A stretch of DNA of 64,000 nt, from the NCBI GenBank assembly GCA_016717005.1, contig JADJUF010000037.1:434001-498000 (forward strand), written 5' to 3'. Of this stretch, positions 20,610 to 29,239 are shown in pieces. The notes under the pieces are model-generated. The model was not told where the DNA came from. It did not search any database and worked only from the letters and a program-made list of their open reading frames with translations. Numbering within the stretch: position 1 is the stretch's first letter; each line of letters starts with the position of its first letter. This DNA is from Myxococcales bacterium (GTDB lineage Bacteria > Myxococcota_A > Polyangia > Haliangiales > Haliangiaceae). Made by a program: the position numbers and the translations under genes.

Positions 20610-21631
20610 TGGCGGCGCGGGCGCGGTGGCTGGCCGTGGTCGTGGCGCTGGCCGCGTGCGGCCGGGCGCGCACCGGCACCGGCGAGCGGGTCCACGTCGA
20701 CGAGGTCGCGCCGGTCGCGGCCACGCCCGGCCGGGTCGTCGACGGCAGCTTCGCCAGCGCCGCGCTCGGCGTCGACAAGCGTTACCGCGCGTGGCTGCCG
20801 GCCGGCTACGACGCCGACGCCCGACGGTACCCGGTCATCTACATGCTCCACGGCCTCGGCGGCAGCGAGCAGGACTGGATCGCCGGCGGCCACCTCGACG
20901 ACGTCGCCGCCGCGCTCGGGCTCGCGGCGATCGTGATCATGCCCGACGGCGACTCGAGCTTCTACGCCAACTGGGCGACGCCGGTCGACCGCGCCGCCTG
21001 CCTGGCGCGCGGCAACCCGTTCCAGCCGCGCGAGGACGCCGAGCGCTACTGCGTCGCGCGCGCGGCCTACGAGGACTACGTCGTCGCCGACCTGATCGCC
21101 CACGTCGACGCGACCTACCGCACGATCGCGCGCCGCGCCGGCCGCGGCATCGGCGGGCTGTCGATGGGCGGCTTCGGCGCGCTCCAGCTGGCGCTGCGCC
21201 ACCAGGACCTGTTCGCGGCCGCGGCCTCGCACTCGGGCGTCGACGCGCTGCTGTACGTCGGCCCGCACCCGTACCAGGCCGGCCAGGTGGTCACGCTCAC
21301 CGACGTCGCCGCCTGGGGCAAGGACATGGAGCCGTTCGGCGGGTTCATGCGCCGCATCTTCGGCCCCGACCTGGCCAACTGGCAGGCCCACGATCCGGTC
21401 GCGCTCGCAGGCGCGCTCGCCCCGGGCGCGCTGGCGCTGTACCTCGACTGCGGCACCGAGGACCTGTTCGCGCTCCACGACGGCGCCCAGCAGCTCCACG
21501 ACGTGCTGACCGCGCGCGGCGTCGCCCACGACTGGTACCTCGGCCCCGGCCGTCACGACTTCTCGTTCTGGGGCCAGCGCATCGACGACAGCCTGGGCTT
21601 CTTCGCGCGCAGCCTGGCGCGGCCCGAGTAG
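20609..21631 (+). CDS. esterase D / antigen 85-type alpha/beta hydrolase lipoprotein
   Basis: Putative esterase of 340 residues (PF00756-type). The leader MAARARWLAVVVALAACG suggests a lipoprotein. The fold is visible as YPVIYMLHGLGGSEQDW (oxyanion region), the nucleophile elbow GLSMGGFGALQLAL (Ser, nt about 21160-21190), an acid residue in LYLDCGTEDLF, and the catalytic His in GRHDFSFWGQ. Family members cleave short esters, S-formylglutathione or acyl-sugars; the substrate is unknown here. ATG 20609 overlaps the upstream stop by one base (TGATG). The 3' flank runs into tandem repeats shared with the convergent gene. Confidence 0.88.
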
Positions 21632-21835
21632 CCAGCGCCGGTCAGCGGGGCACCGCGCCGCCGCCAGCGCTGGTCAGCGGATGATCACGCCGCCAGCGCC
21701 GGTCAGCGGCGGATCACGCGGGCGCCAGCGCCGGTCAGCGGCGGATCACGCCGCCGCCAGCGCCGATCAGCGGCGGACCACGCGGGTCACGCCCAGCGCC
21801 GGTCAGCGGCGGATCACGCGGGTCACGCCCAGCGG
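21632..21835 (-). repeat. tandem array copying the 3' end of the downstream minus-strand gene
   Basis: Five to six units of about 35-40 bp with the core GCCAGCGCCGGTCAGCGGCG then GATCACGCGGGTCAC. The unit contains the last codons and the stop (TCA on the plus strand at 21803) of the gene at 21803-22666 and repeats outward from it to the end of the esterase gene. Confidence 0.85.
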
Positions 21836-22666
21836 CCCGTCGACGAGCGACAGCCGCTCGGGCTCGATCACCCAGGCCCGGCCGCTGCCCAGGTGGTAGG
21901 CCTGGGGCGGCACCGCGCCCGCCGGCACCGCGAAGTCGGTCTTGCCGCCGCCGCTCCAGCCGAAGCCGTCGGCGGTGACGTAGCCGCCGGCCGGGCTGCC
22001 GGTCGCTGGCGCGTCGAGGCTGGCCGGCGCCTCGGGCTTGCCGTCGGTGAGGTTCCACGCGACGACCTCGTCCCCGAGCCGGGCCCGCACCTGGCCGCCG
22101 TCGCCGAACCACACCGCGCTCGGCACCGTCGGCAGCTCGACCTTCCACGCCAGCCGGTGCTCGTCGAGCTCCATCGTGAACAGGCGCACGCCGCCCTCGG
22201 GCTGCGCCACGATCTCGACCGCCCAGGCCCCGGCGCTGACCGTCGCCAGGCCCGGCACGGTGTAGCCGCGGGGGTCAGCCGGCGCCAGCTCGGTCAGGTC
22301 GAACGACGCGATCTTCGAGCCGTGGACGATGTCGAAGGCGAAGACGTGCGCGTGACCGTCGCGCAGCACCCGCACGGTCACGACCTTGTTGGTCGCGGCC
22401 ACGGCGACCGTCCCGATCGAGCCGGCGTACGGCGGGATCAGCGCGCGCCAGCGCAGGTGGTCGCGGCCGTGGACCTCGACGAAGTCGCGGCTCGTGCCCT
22501 GCTCGTGGCGGATGACCACCGCGCCGCCGTCGGGCAGCGCGATCGCGTCGATGAACGGCCCCGGCACCGGCCGCGACCGCACCAGCCACCAGGATCCCAG
22601 CGCGCCGAGCCCGACCCCGATCACCAGCACGACCGCGACGACGAGACGACCGGAGCGAGTGGCCAT
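21803..22666 (-). CDS. membrane-anchored propeller-like protein
   Basis: Protein of 287 residues with one N-terminal membrane helix (GRLVVAVVLVIGVGLGALGSWW) and an outside domain of repeated beta strands. Examples are FIDAIALPDGGAVVIRHEQG, VHVFAFDIVHGSKIASFDL, RLAWKVELPTVPSAVWFGDG and AYHLGSGRAWVIEPERLSLVDG. These look like PQQ- or WD40-type blades. No catalytic motif. The end of the coding region is the seed of the tandem repeats beyond it. Function unknown. Confidence 0.78.
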   Translation of the reverse strand: MATRSGRLVVAVVLVIGVGLGALGSWWLVRSRPVPGPFIDAIALPDGGAVVIRHEQGTSRDFVEVHGRDHLRWRALIPPYAGSIGTVAVAATNKVVTVRVLRDGHAHVFAFDIVHGSKIASFDLTELAPADPRGYTVPGLATVSAGAWAVEIVAQPEGGVRLFTMELDEHRLAWKVELPTVPSAVWFGDGGQVRARLGDEVVAWNLTDGKPEAPASLDAPATGSPAGGYVTADGFGWSGGGKTDFAVPAGAVPPQAYHLGSGRAWVIEPERLSLVDGPLGVTRVIRR

Positions 22667-22675
22667 GGCCGGCGC

Positions 22676-22681
22676 ACGCTA
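22676..22681 (-). promoter_or_regulatory. -10-like TAnnnT hexamer
   Basis: Minus-strand TAGCGT, 9 nt before the ATG at 22666. Confidence 0.4.
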
Positions 22682-22689
22682 CCAGACCC

Positions 22690-22850
22690 GGCGCGGCCGC
22701 GCATGCGCGCGCGCCTGCGCTACATGGTCGCGGCCGGCGCGGCGCCGGCGGCGCGCTCGCGCGACTGGGTCGCGGCCGGTTCGGCGCCGGCGCCGCGCCT
22801 GCGCTACTTGGTCGCGGCCGGCGCGGCACCGGCGGCGCGCTTGACGAACT
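22690..22850 (-). repeat. tandem copies of the methyltransferase gene 3' end
   Basis: Three units of about 42-45 bp containing GGTCGCGGCCGGCGCGGC. The innermost is the true end of the gene at 22804 and the outermost again carries its TAG (plus-strand CTA). The array fills the gap to the next gene. Confidence 0.85.
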
Positions 22851-23838
22851 TGAGCGTCATGCGGTCGCTCTCGCCGATGGCCTGGTACTTCGCCTTGTCG
22901 ACGTCGCCCAGGGTCAGGGCCGGCGGCAGGGTCCAGACGCCCTCCTTGTAGTCCTTGGTGTCCTTGGCGTTGGCGTTGACCTCGGACTGCGCGGCCAGGT
23001 CGAAGCCCGCGGCGGTGACCTGCTCGATCACCCAGGCCTCGGGCAGGTAGCCCTGCTTGACCACGTCCTCGAGCTTGGCGCCCGGCGCGGCCCGGTGATC
23101 GATGAGCGCGAACGTGCCGCCGTCCTTGAGCACCGCGTGGATCGCCGCCAGGTATGCGGGCAGGTTGCCGTCGTCGACCCAGTTGTGCATCTCGCGGAAC
23201 GCGATCACGACGTCGGCCGAGCCGGCGTCGCCCAGCGCCATCCGCGTCGGCGCCGCGATCGCGACGCGGGTCACGCCCGCGAACAGCCCCGGCGACTTCG
23301 CCAGGGTCTTGACCAGGCGCTGGCCGTACACCGACGACATCGCGTCGGCTGGACCCTCGGGGTCGGGCCCGACCACGGTCAGCGCGCCGCGCTTGCCCAC
23401 CAGCGGCGCCAGGATCTCGGTGTACCAGCCGGCGCCGGCGCCGAGCTCGACCACGCGCGAGGTCGGCTCGATCCCGAAGAACGCCAGGGTCTCGCGCGGG
23501 TGCCGGTACTGGTCGCGGTCGGCGTTGCCCGGCTGGCGATGGTCGCTCGCGAGGATCGCGGTGAGCGCCGCGTCGGTGCTGGCGTGGTCGGTGGCGCGCA
23601 GCGCGGCGGCCTTGGCCTCGAGCTCGGGCGTCCAGCGCGCGGCCTCCTTGGCGACGCGCTCGTCGAGCCGCGTCCGGGCCGCGGCCACCTTCTCGACCTG
23701 CGCGCGCTTGGCGGCGGCCTCGGGGCTCTCGGCCGCGTCGGCGGGCGCGCTCGGCGCCGGCGCGGGCTTCTCGGACTTCTTGCAGGCACCGAGCGACAAC
23801 GCCAGGGTCCCGACGACGATCACGGTTCGCAGCTTCAT
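22804..23838 (-). CDS. lipoprotein SAM-dependent methyltransferase-like protein
   Basis: Protein of 344 residues with a lipobox leader MKLRTVIVVGTLALSLGAC and an Ala/Glu/Lys-rich, probably helical linker (residues 20-100). The methyltransferase core is YRHPRETLAFFGIEPTSRVVELGAGAGWYTEILAP, with the SAM motif ELGAGAGW, followed by ADVVIAFREMHNW and KDGGTFALIDHRA. This matches the predicted methyltransferases of the COG4798 type, which are unusual in being exported. What they do outside the cytosol is not known. The ATG at 23838 is preferred over GTG 23847 because a TAGGGT box lies 7 nt upstream of it. It diverges from the lectin-like lipoprotein gene. Confidence 0.88.
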   Translation of the reverse strand: MKLRTVIVVGTLALSLGACKKSEKPAPAPSAPADAAESPEAAAKRAQVEKVAAARTRLDERVAKEAARWTPELEAKAAALRATDHASTDAALTAILASDHRQPGNADRDQYRHPRETLAFFGIEPTSRVVELGAGAGWYTEILAPLVGKRGALTVVGPDPEGPADAMSSVYGQRLVKTLAKSPGLFAGVTRVAIAAPTRMALGDAGSADVVIAFREMHNWVDDGNLPAYLAAIHAVLKDGGTFALIDHRAAPGAKLEDVVKQGYLPEAWVIEQVTAAGFDLAAQSEVNANAKDTKDYKEGVWTLPPALTLGDVDKAKYQAIGESDRMTLKFVKRAAGAAPAATK

Positions 23839-23845
23839 GGCGCCC

Positions 23846-23851
23846 ACCCTA
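23846..23851 (-). promoter_or_regulatory. -10-like TAnnnT hexamer
   Basis: Minus-strand TAGGGT, 7 nt before the ATG at 23838. Confidence 0.5.
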
Positions 23852-23902
23852 GCAGGCGTCCGCCGGCGGACACGTCGCGCCCCGCTCGGCCCGCGCTTGG
23901 TC

Positions 23903-23908
23903 TAGGCT
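23903..23908 (+). promoter_or_regulatory. -10-like TAnnnT hexamer
   Basis: TAGGCT, 6 nt before the ATG at 23915. With the box at 23846 it makes a compact divergent promoter pair. Confidence 0.5.
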
Positions 23909-23914
23909 GAGGCC

Positions 23915-24535
23915 ATGCGGTCCAGGCTGATCCCGTGGGCGCTCGTCGCTGCGACGGCGTGCGGGTTCCAGCCGTCGGGCGCCACCACCGACGGCGGCGA
24001 CGACGACGGCCCCGCCAACGACGCGCCAGTCGCCGACGGCGGCGGCCCCGACGGCCCGACCATCGACGCCCTCGCGATCGACGCGGCCGCGATCGACGCC
24101 CTCGGCATCGACGCCGCCACGAGCTGCCCCGTCGACTACACCGCCGCCGTCGGCGCGTCGCGCTACGTCGTGCGCACCCTGCCCACGTCGATCACCCTGG
24201 CCCGGGCCGACTGCGACGACGACCTCCCCGGCCGCACCCACCTGGCCACCCTCGAGGACGGCGACCTCGAGGCCGTGCTCACCGCCGCCGGCGCCAACCC
24301 GTCGCGCGAGATCTACCTCGCCGCCGAGTGCAACACGACCGGCAGCGCGTGCGACGTCCGCGCCAGCTGGGTCTGGCGCGGCGGCGTCGCCGCGGTCGAC
24401 CCGGCGCTGTGGAAGAGCGGCGAGCCGCTCGGCGGGTTCGAGTTCGCGTACGCGGCGCGCGGCGGCAACGCCTGGGAGCTCCTGAGCTCGGCCGGCTTCA
24501 TCACTCGCGAGTACCTCTGCGAGTGCGGGCCGTAG
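23915..24535 (+). CDS. lipoprotein with C-type-lectin-like domain
   Basis: Predicted lipoprotein of 206 residues. The leader MRSRLIPWALVAATACG is followed by a disordered Asp/Gly and IDALAIDAAAIDALGIDA linker. Residues about 75-206 resemble a C-type lectin-like fold: SITLARADCDDDLPG, THLATLEDGDLEAVL, SWVWRGG, LWKSGEPLGG and a C-terminal EYLCECG, with the cysteines placed as expected. Such domains bind sugars, proteins or ice; the ligand is unknown. The linker is the same type as in several other lipoproteins of the window. Confidence 0.82.
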   Translation: MRSRLIPWALVAATACGFQPSGATTDGGDDDGPANDAPVADGGGPDGPTIDALAIDAAAIDALGIDAATSCPVDYTAAVGASRYVVRTLPTSITLARADCDDDLPGRTHLATLEDGDLEAVLTAAGANPSREIYLAAECNTTGSACDVRASWVWRGGVAAVDPALWKSGEPLGGFEFAYAARGGNAWELLSSAGFITREYLCECGP

Positions 24536-24555
24536 AGCCCTGACGCCAGCGCGGC

Positions 24556-24858
24556 GAAGAGGGGACGGTGTCAACTTTGACAACATTTCGGCGGTCACGA
24601 GCGCCGACGGTTCCGAACGGCTGGCGGCCGCGGCCGCACCACCCGCGGTCCCTCGTCGAGGACCGCCGCGGGCCGTCCCGACGCCGCGGCCTCGTCACGC
24701 CAGGTGAAGATGAAGAGGGGACGGTGTCAACTTTGACAACATTTCGGCGGTCACGAGCGCCGACGGTTCCGAACGGCTGACGGCCGCGCCCGCCCCACCC
24801 GCGGTCCCTCGTCGAGGACCGCCGCGGGCCGTCCCGACGCCGCGGCCCTCGTCACGCG
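24556..24858 (+). repeat. 156-bp direct duplication with TGTCAA-CT-TTGACA palindrome
   Basis: Two adjacent near-identical copies (24556-24711 and 24712-24858). Each begins GAAGAGGGGACGGTGTCAAC, contains the perfect inverted repeat TGTCAACTTTGACA and ends with CTCGTCACGC. In the second copy that ending contains the stop codon of jetC. The first 35 bases of each copy are much less GC-rich than the surroundings, suggesting an inserted element. Confidence 0.85.
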
Positions 24859-27800
24859 GGCGGGAGGTCGTCCACGGGCGCGAGCGGCACCTCGGCCGGC
24901 GCCGCGAGCGCGCACACCGCGTCCTCGGGCGGATCGCCGCCGCCGGCGAACAGCGCCACCTGGGGGGCGCGCGCCGCGTTCCAGTAGTAGTACGGCGCGA
25001 GGTGGACATCGCCGTCGGCGTCCTTGACCACGAACAGCGTCGTGGCCGCGTGGACCGCCGGGGTCACGCCGTCTTGATCCGGCGACGCGACCAGGAGCTG
25101 CAGCCCCAGATCGGTGGCCAGGCGCAGCAGCTGGTCGCGGCGACCGGCGTCGATGCCGTAGAACGCCTCGTCGAACAGGAGCGGCCGGACCCGCGCGTCG
25201 GCGGCGTCGAACATGAGCTTGGCCAGCGCCAGCACGAGCAGGTAGTTGGGCACGCCCTGCTCGCCGCCCGAGCCGACCTGCCGCAGGCGCTGGGTCAGCT
25301 CGACGCCGCCCTCGGTCGTCGCCTGGACGTGCAGGCGGTACTCGAACCAGCGGCGGTAGTCGAGCAGCCGCGGCGCGGCGTCGACGTCGGCGCGCGGGTC
25401 GCCGGCGCGCAGCTCGTCGAGGTGCAGGTCGATCCACGCCCGGAACTCGCGGCGGCTGGCGTCGTCGAGGATCGACAGCCGGCGCACCAGCTCGACCAGC
25501 TCGCGGCGCTCGGGCCGCGGCGCGACCTTGAACTGGTAGCGGCTCGGCCCGAACCGCAGCTCGGCCAGCACCCGGTTGATGCCCCGCACGGTCTCCTCGA
25601 GCCGGTGCACCTGATCCTGGAGCTGCCGCGCCAGCGTGCCCATGACCAGCCGGTCCATCAGCTCCCGCGTGCGCTCGTTGATCACCGAGCGCTGCTCGTC
25701 GATGGTCCGGGTCAGCTCGGCCAGCACCCCGACCGCGGGCTGGTCCCGGCGATCGACCACCTGGTTGCGCGCGCGATCGTAGCCGAACCCGAAGGTCGAC
25801 GCATGCGCCAGGCACCGCACGCCGCGGGCGCCGTCGCGCTCGAGCTCGGCGGCGGCGGCCTCGGCCGCGCGGTCGGCGTCGGCCGCGCGCTGGCGGATCG
25901 CGTCGGTGGTGCGGAAGCTGTCGCCGCGCTGGGTGACGCGCACGTAGCTCGCCACCGTCGCCGCGTCGGCTGTGGCGACCGGGTTGCCGATCGCCGCCAG
26001 CGCCACGCGCAGCTCGGCCAGGGCGTCGTCCAGGGCCGCGGCCCCGAGGTGCGCCGCGGCCTGGTGGCTCGCGGCGCGGCGCTCGGCGTCGATCACCTGG
26101 GCCCGCGCCGCCGCCAGCGCCTGCTCGGCGTCGATCACCTGGGCGTCGGCGCGGTCCCGCTGGCCGCGCAGCCGCGCCAGGCGCCGCTCGATCTCGGCCG
26201 CGTCGGCGCCATCGAGCCGGGCCCGCAGCGCGCCGAGCTCGTCGTCGACCACCGCCACCCGCGCGGCCGCGACCTCGCGCCGCCCGATCGCCTCGCGCAG
26301 CGCGCGGCCGAGCAGCCCCCGTCGATCGACCAGGCGATCGTGCTCGCTCCACGCCCGCGCCAGCGCGCCCGCCGCCACCTCGGCGATCGCCCCGGCGACC
26401 TCCTCGAGCTGCCCGAGCTGGCGCCGCGACGCCGCGGCCCGGCCCGACGCATCGTCCAGCTCCCGCTGAGCCGTCGCCAGCGCCGCCTCGGCCTCGGCCA
26501 GCGCGCGCGCGCGCGCACGCCGGCGCGCCTCGACGCCGAGCCGGCGCGGCTCGTCGGCCGCGACCACCGCGACCAGGCCGCGCAGCGTGCCCTGCTGCTC
26601 GGGCGCCCGCACGACGCCGAGGTCCGCGGGCTGCGCCAGCGCGGTCGCGAGCGCCCGCCCGGCCGGCCCGCCCGCCAGCTCCTCCGCGAACAGCGCCGCG
26701 CACCAGGGCGGCAGCGCGACCGTCGAGGTCGCGACCACGATCCGCACGGACGAGCCGACCGCCGTCAGCGCCGCCGCGGCGCGCGCCCGAGCGTCGTCGT
26801 CGCCATCGACCACCAGCGCCTCGAGCACGTCGACGCCGAGCAGCCGCTCGAGGCCCGCCACCTGCCGGCTCGCCGCGCCCGGCCGCGGCTCGAGCAGCTC
26901 GTACAGCGGGCGCGCGCGCACCCCGACCGCGGCCAGCGCCGCCAGCGCGTCCTCGACCGCGCGCGCGCGGACCTCCGCGTCGACGCCGGCGCGCAGCGTC
27001 ACGACCGCACGCGCGGCGGCCCCGTGGATCGCGGCGGCCTCCCGGGCGCGGACCTCGGCGTCGACCTGGCGCCCGCGCGCGCCCTCCGCCGCCTGGCCGA
27101 TCCACGCGGCGGCCCCCGTGGTCGCCGGGCGCGCGCCGGGCGCGAGCTCGAGGAGCGCGGTCGCCAGCGCCCGCAGCGGCGCGTCGTCGCCCGGCACCTC
27201 GCCCGGCGGGGCGGCGGCTACGCGCGCCGCCAGCGCCCGCGCCTGGCCCTCGAGCGTCGCCCACACCTCGGCCCGCGCCACGTCACAGCCGCGGGCCTCG
27301 CGCTCGAGCGCCGCCGCCTCCGCGCCCCGGGCGACGCGATCGGCCTCGACCTCGCGCCGGCGCGCCTCGACCGACCGGATCGCGACCGCCGCCGCCGCGT
27401 CGTCCGCGGCCTCGGCGCGGCGCACCGCCTCGACCGCCCGATCGCGCGCCGACCGCGCCACGCCGACCTCGCCGTCGAGCAGCGCCGCCCGCGCCGCACC
27501 GGTCGCCGCCTCCGCGCGGGCCGCCGCCTCGGCCGCCGCCACCGCGTCCAGGTCGCGCTGCCCCGCCAGCCACCGATAGCGCGCGCCGGCCTCGCGCGCG
27601 GCGCCGACCTCGTCGGCCAGCCCGACCAGCCCGCCGACGTACGCCGCCTGATCGCCGAGGTCGCGCAGCGCCGCCTCGAGGTCGTCGATCGCCGCCAGCG
27701 CGCGCAGCACCTCGTCGAACACCTCGCCGTCCGGCGCCGGCAGCAGGCGCTCGAACAGCGCGCCGAAGTCGCGCGCGGTCGCGACGATCTCGCGGTACGC

Positions 27801-28385
27801 CTTGGCCATCGACCAGAACCGCACCGCGTCCTGGTAGGCCGCGGCCGACCCGAACAGCCGGCCCGCCAGCTCGCGGCGGAAGGCCGCCAGCGGCGCGAAC
27901 ACCGCGGCCGCCCCGAGCTGCCGCCGCAGGCCCTCGCGATCGCACGGGCGGTCGTCGGCGTCGAGCAGCGCCACCTCCGCCAGCGGGCGCGCGGTCACGA
28001 AGCCCCAGCGCGAGGTCCGCGCCTCCAGCGTCGTGGCCTCGGTCCCGAGCCCGATCGTCAGCACGCGCCCGGTCGCCGGGTCGCACAGCTCGAGCGCCGC
28101 GTAGGCGATGGCGCCGCCGGCCCGCCGCACGCCGCGCTCGGCGTCGAACCGCAGCACCACGCCTTGCAGGCTGCGGCCCTCGTCGCGCCGCCCGCCCACC
28201 CGCGCGGCCGCGTTCCACTCGAGCTCGCCGCCGGCGAGGACGTCGTGGACGGCGTCGAGGACCGTGGTCTTGCCCGAGCCGTTGTCGCCCAGGAGGAACA
28301 GGTGGCCGCCGGCCCGCACCTCGACGGTCTCGTCGACGAAGTTGTGCAGGTTGACCAGCCGCACCCGCCGCAGCTGGTAGGTCAC
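24852..28385 (-). CDS. jetC: Wadjet JetC, SMC/MukB-like ATPase
   Basis: Motor subunit of a Wadjet (JetABCD) complex: a condensin-like ATPase that extrudes DNA loops and leads to cleavage of circular plasmids. The protein has 1177 residues. Walker A GDNGSGKT lies at residues 33-40 within FLLGDNGSGKTTVLDAV. A long Ala/Arg/Glu-rich coiled coil fills most of the middle, interrupted by a probable hinge. The head is completed by the signature GSGGEQGVPNYLLVL, Walker B RPLLFDEAFYGID, and LLVASPDQDG. The N-terminus has the family LVNLHNF pattern. The GTG start overlaps the jetB stop (GTGA). Downstream of its stop lies a 156-bp duplication. All catalytic motifs look intact. Confidence 0.92.
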   Translation of the reverse strand: MTYQLRRVRLVNLHNFVDETVEVRAGGHLFLLGDNGSGKTTVLDAVHDVLAGGELEWNAAARVGGRRDEGRSLQGVVLRFDAERGVRRAGGAIAYAALELCDPATGRVLTIGLGTEATTLEARTSRWGFVTARPLAEVALLDADDRPCDREGLRRQLGAAAVFAPLAAFRRELAGRLFGSAAAYQDAVRFWSMAKAYREIVATARDFGALFERLLPAPDGEVFDEVLRALAAIDDLEAALRDLGDQAAYVGGLVGLADEVGAAREAGARYRWLAGQRDLDAVAAAEAAARAEAATGAARAALLDGEVGVARSARDRAVEAVRRAEAADDAAAAVAIRSVEARRREVEADRVARGAEAAALEREARGCDVARAEVWATLEGQARALAARVAAAPPGEVPGDDAPLRALATALLELAPGARPATTGAAAWIGQAAEGARGRQVDAEVRAREAAAIHGAAARAVVTLRAGVDAEVRARAVEDALAALAAVGVRARPLYELLEPRPGAASRQVAGLERLLGVDVLEALVVDGDDDARARAAAALTAVGSSVRIVVATSTVALPPWCAALFAEELAGGPAGRALATALAQPADLGVVRAPEQQGTLRGLVAVVAADEPRRLGVEARRRARARALAEAEAALATAQRELDDASGRAAASRRQLGQLEEVAGAIAEVAAGALARAWSEHDRLVDRRGLLGRALREAIGRREVAAARVAVVDDELGALRARLDGADAAEIERRLARLRGQRDRADAQVIDAEQALAAARAQVIDAERRAASHQAAAHLGAAALDDALAELRVALAAIGNPVATADAATVASYVRVTQRGDSFRTTDAIRQRAADADRAAEAAAAELERDGARGVRCLAHASTFGFGYDRARNQVVDRRDQPAVGVLAELTRTIDEQRSVINERTRELMDRLVMGTLARQLQDQVHRLEETVRGINRVLAELRFGPSRYQFKVAPRPERRELVELVRRLSILDDASRREFRAWIDLHLDELRAGDPRADVDAAPRLLDYRRWFEYRLHVQATTEGGVELTQRLRQVGSGGEQGVPNYLLVLALAKLMFDAADARVRPLLFDEAFYGIDAGRRDQLLRLATDLGLQLLVASPDQDGVTPAVHAATTLFVVKDADGDVHLAPYYYWNAARAPQVALFAGGGDPPEDAVCALAAPAEVPLAPVDDLPPA

Positions 28386-29239
28386 GGCACCACCTCGAGC
28401 GCGCCGTCGCCGTCGTCGTCGCGGTCGTCGGGCAGCGCGCGGGCGATCACGTCGGGCGCCACCTCGAGCGCGCCGTCGCCGTCGTCGGGCAGCGCGCGGG
28501 CGATCACGTCGGGCGCCACCTCGAGCGCGCCGTCGCCGTCGTCGTCGCCGTCGTCGGCCAGCGCGCGGGCGATCACGTCGGGCGCCGCCCCGAGCGCGCC
28601 GTCGCCGTCGTCGGCCAGCGCCGGCGCCAGCGCGCGCGCGATCACGTCGGGCGCCAGCTTGCGCGCGTCGTAGTGGTACAGGCCCGGCAGCGCCTCGTAC
28701 AGGACCCGCTCGTCGGTGACGACCTGGTCGCGCTCGCGCGGCACCTCGCGGACGAACCGGTAGCGCTCGAGCATCGGCATCAGCTGGCGCAGCATCCGCC
28801 GAACGCCGTCGTCGTCGAGCCCGGCGCCGCCGAGCGTCGCCAGGCGATCGCGCGCGAACTCGAACAGCTCGCCGAACGCGAACCGCGGCGCCGGCTCGTC
28901 GGTCGGGGCGCGGTTGTTGGCCTCGAGCACGCGCTCATAGAACTCCAGCACCAGCAGGAAGCCGACGCAGTCGAGGCGACGGCTCGGGTCGAACGCGTCG
29001 CGCTGGCTCGGCCGCAGCGCCGGGTTGTGCCAGCGGCCCTTGTAGACGCGCGCGGTGGTCGCATCGACCAGGAGCTCCCAGCCGAACACCTCGTCGTAGA
29101 ACTGCGTGAACTCGGCCCGGTGGCGCCGCAGGTACGCGAACGCCTCGGGGTCGTCGGTCCGGTAGAAGAACGGCGCCTCGGCCAGGATGTTCACCAGGGC
29201 CTGCACCCGCGGCCGGTTGAGCTTGTCGAAGTACGTCAC
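28382..29239 (-). CDS. jetB: Wadjet JetB, MukE/MksE-like subunit with repeat tail
   Basis: Winged-helix accessory subunit bridging JetA and the JetC heads. The protein has 285 residues. It begins YFDKLNRPRVQALVNILAEAPFFYRTD and includes EFTQFYDEVFGWELLVD, ARVYKGRWHNPALRPSQRD and CVGFLLVLEFYERVLE, which fit the MksE/DUF4194-DUF2398 group. The GTG at 29239 is chosen because GAGGAGGAGGGA lies just upstream and it overlaps the jetA stop (GTGA). The last about 85 residues are unusual: four imperfect copies of APDVIARALPDDGDGALEV, with 19- and 23-residue spacing, highly acidic. The core family ends before them, so the tail is a local addition. Confidence 0.88.
   Translation of the reverse strand: MTYFDKLNRPRVQALVNILAEAPFFYRTDDPEAFAYLRRHRAEFTQFYDEVFGWELLVDATTARVYKGRWHNPALRPSQRDAFDPSRRLDCVGFLLVLEFYERVLEANNRAPTDEPAPRFAFGELFEFARDRLATLGGAGLDDDGVRRMLRQLMPMLERYRFVREVPRERDQVVTDERVLYEALPGLYHYDARKLAPDVIARALAPALADDGDGALGAAPDVIARALADDGDDDGDGALEVAPDVIARALPDDGDGALEVAPDVIARALPDDRDDDGDGALEVVP
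28388..28655 (-). repeat. in-frame coding repeats at the 3' end of jetB
   Basis: Four copies around GATCACGTCGGGCGCC (starts at 28445, 28502, 28571 and 28640), spaced 57, 69 and 69 bases, all multiples of three, so the frame is kept. They encode the acidic tail of JetB. Confidence 0.9.

Noticed and set aside
24570..24600. TTGACA within the duplicated element as a -35 promoter box
   Set aside because: It is half of a perfect palindrome and no -10 box follows at 16-18 bases.
25002..28673. Open frame of about 1220 codons opposite jetC and jetB
   Set aside because: Same shadow effect; Arg/Gln/His-rich product without motifs, entirely antisense to clear Wadjet genes.
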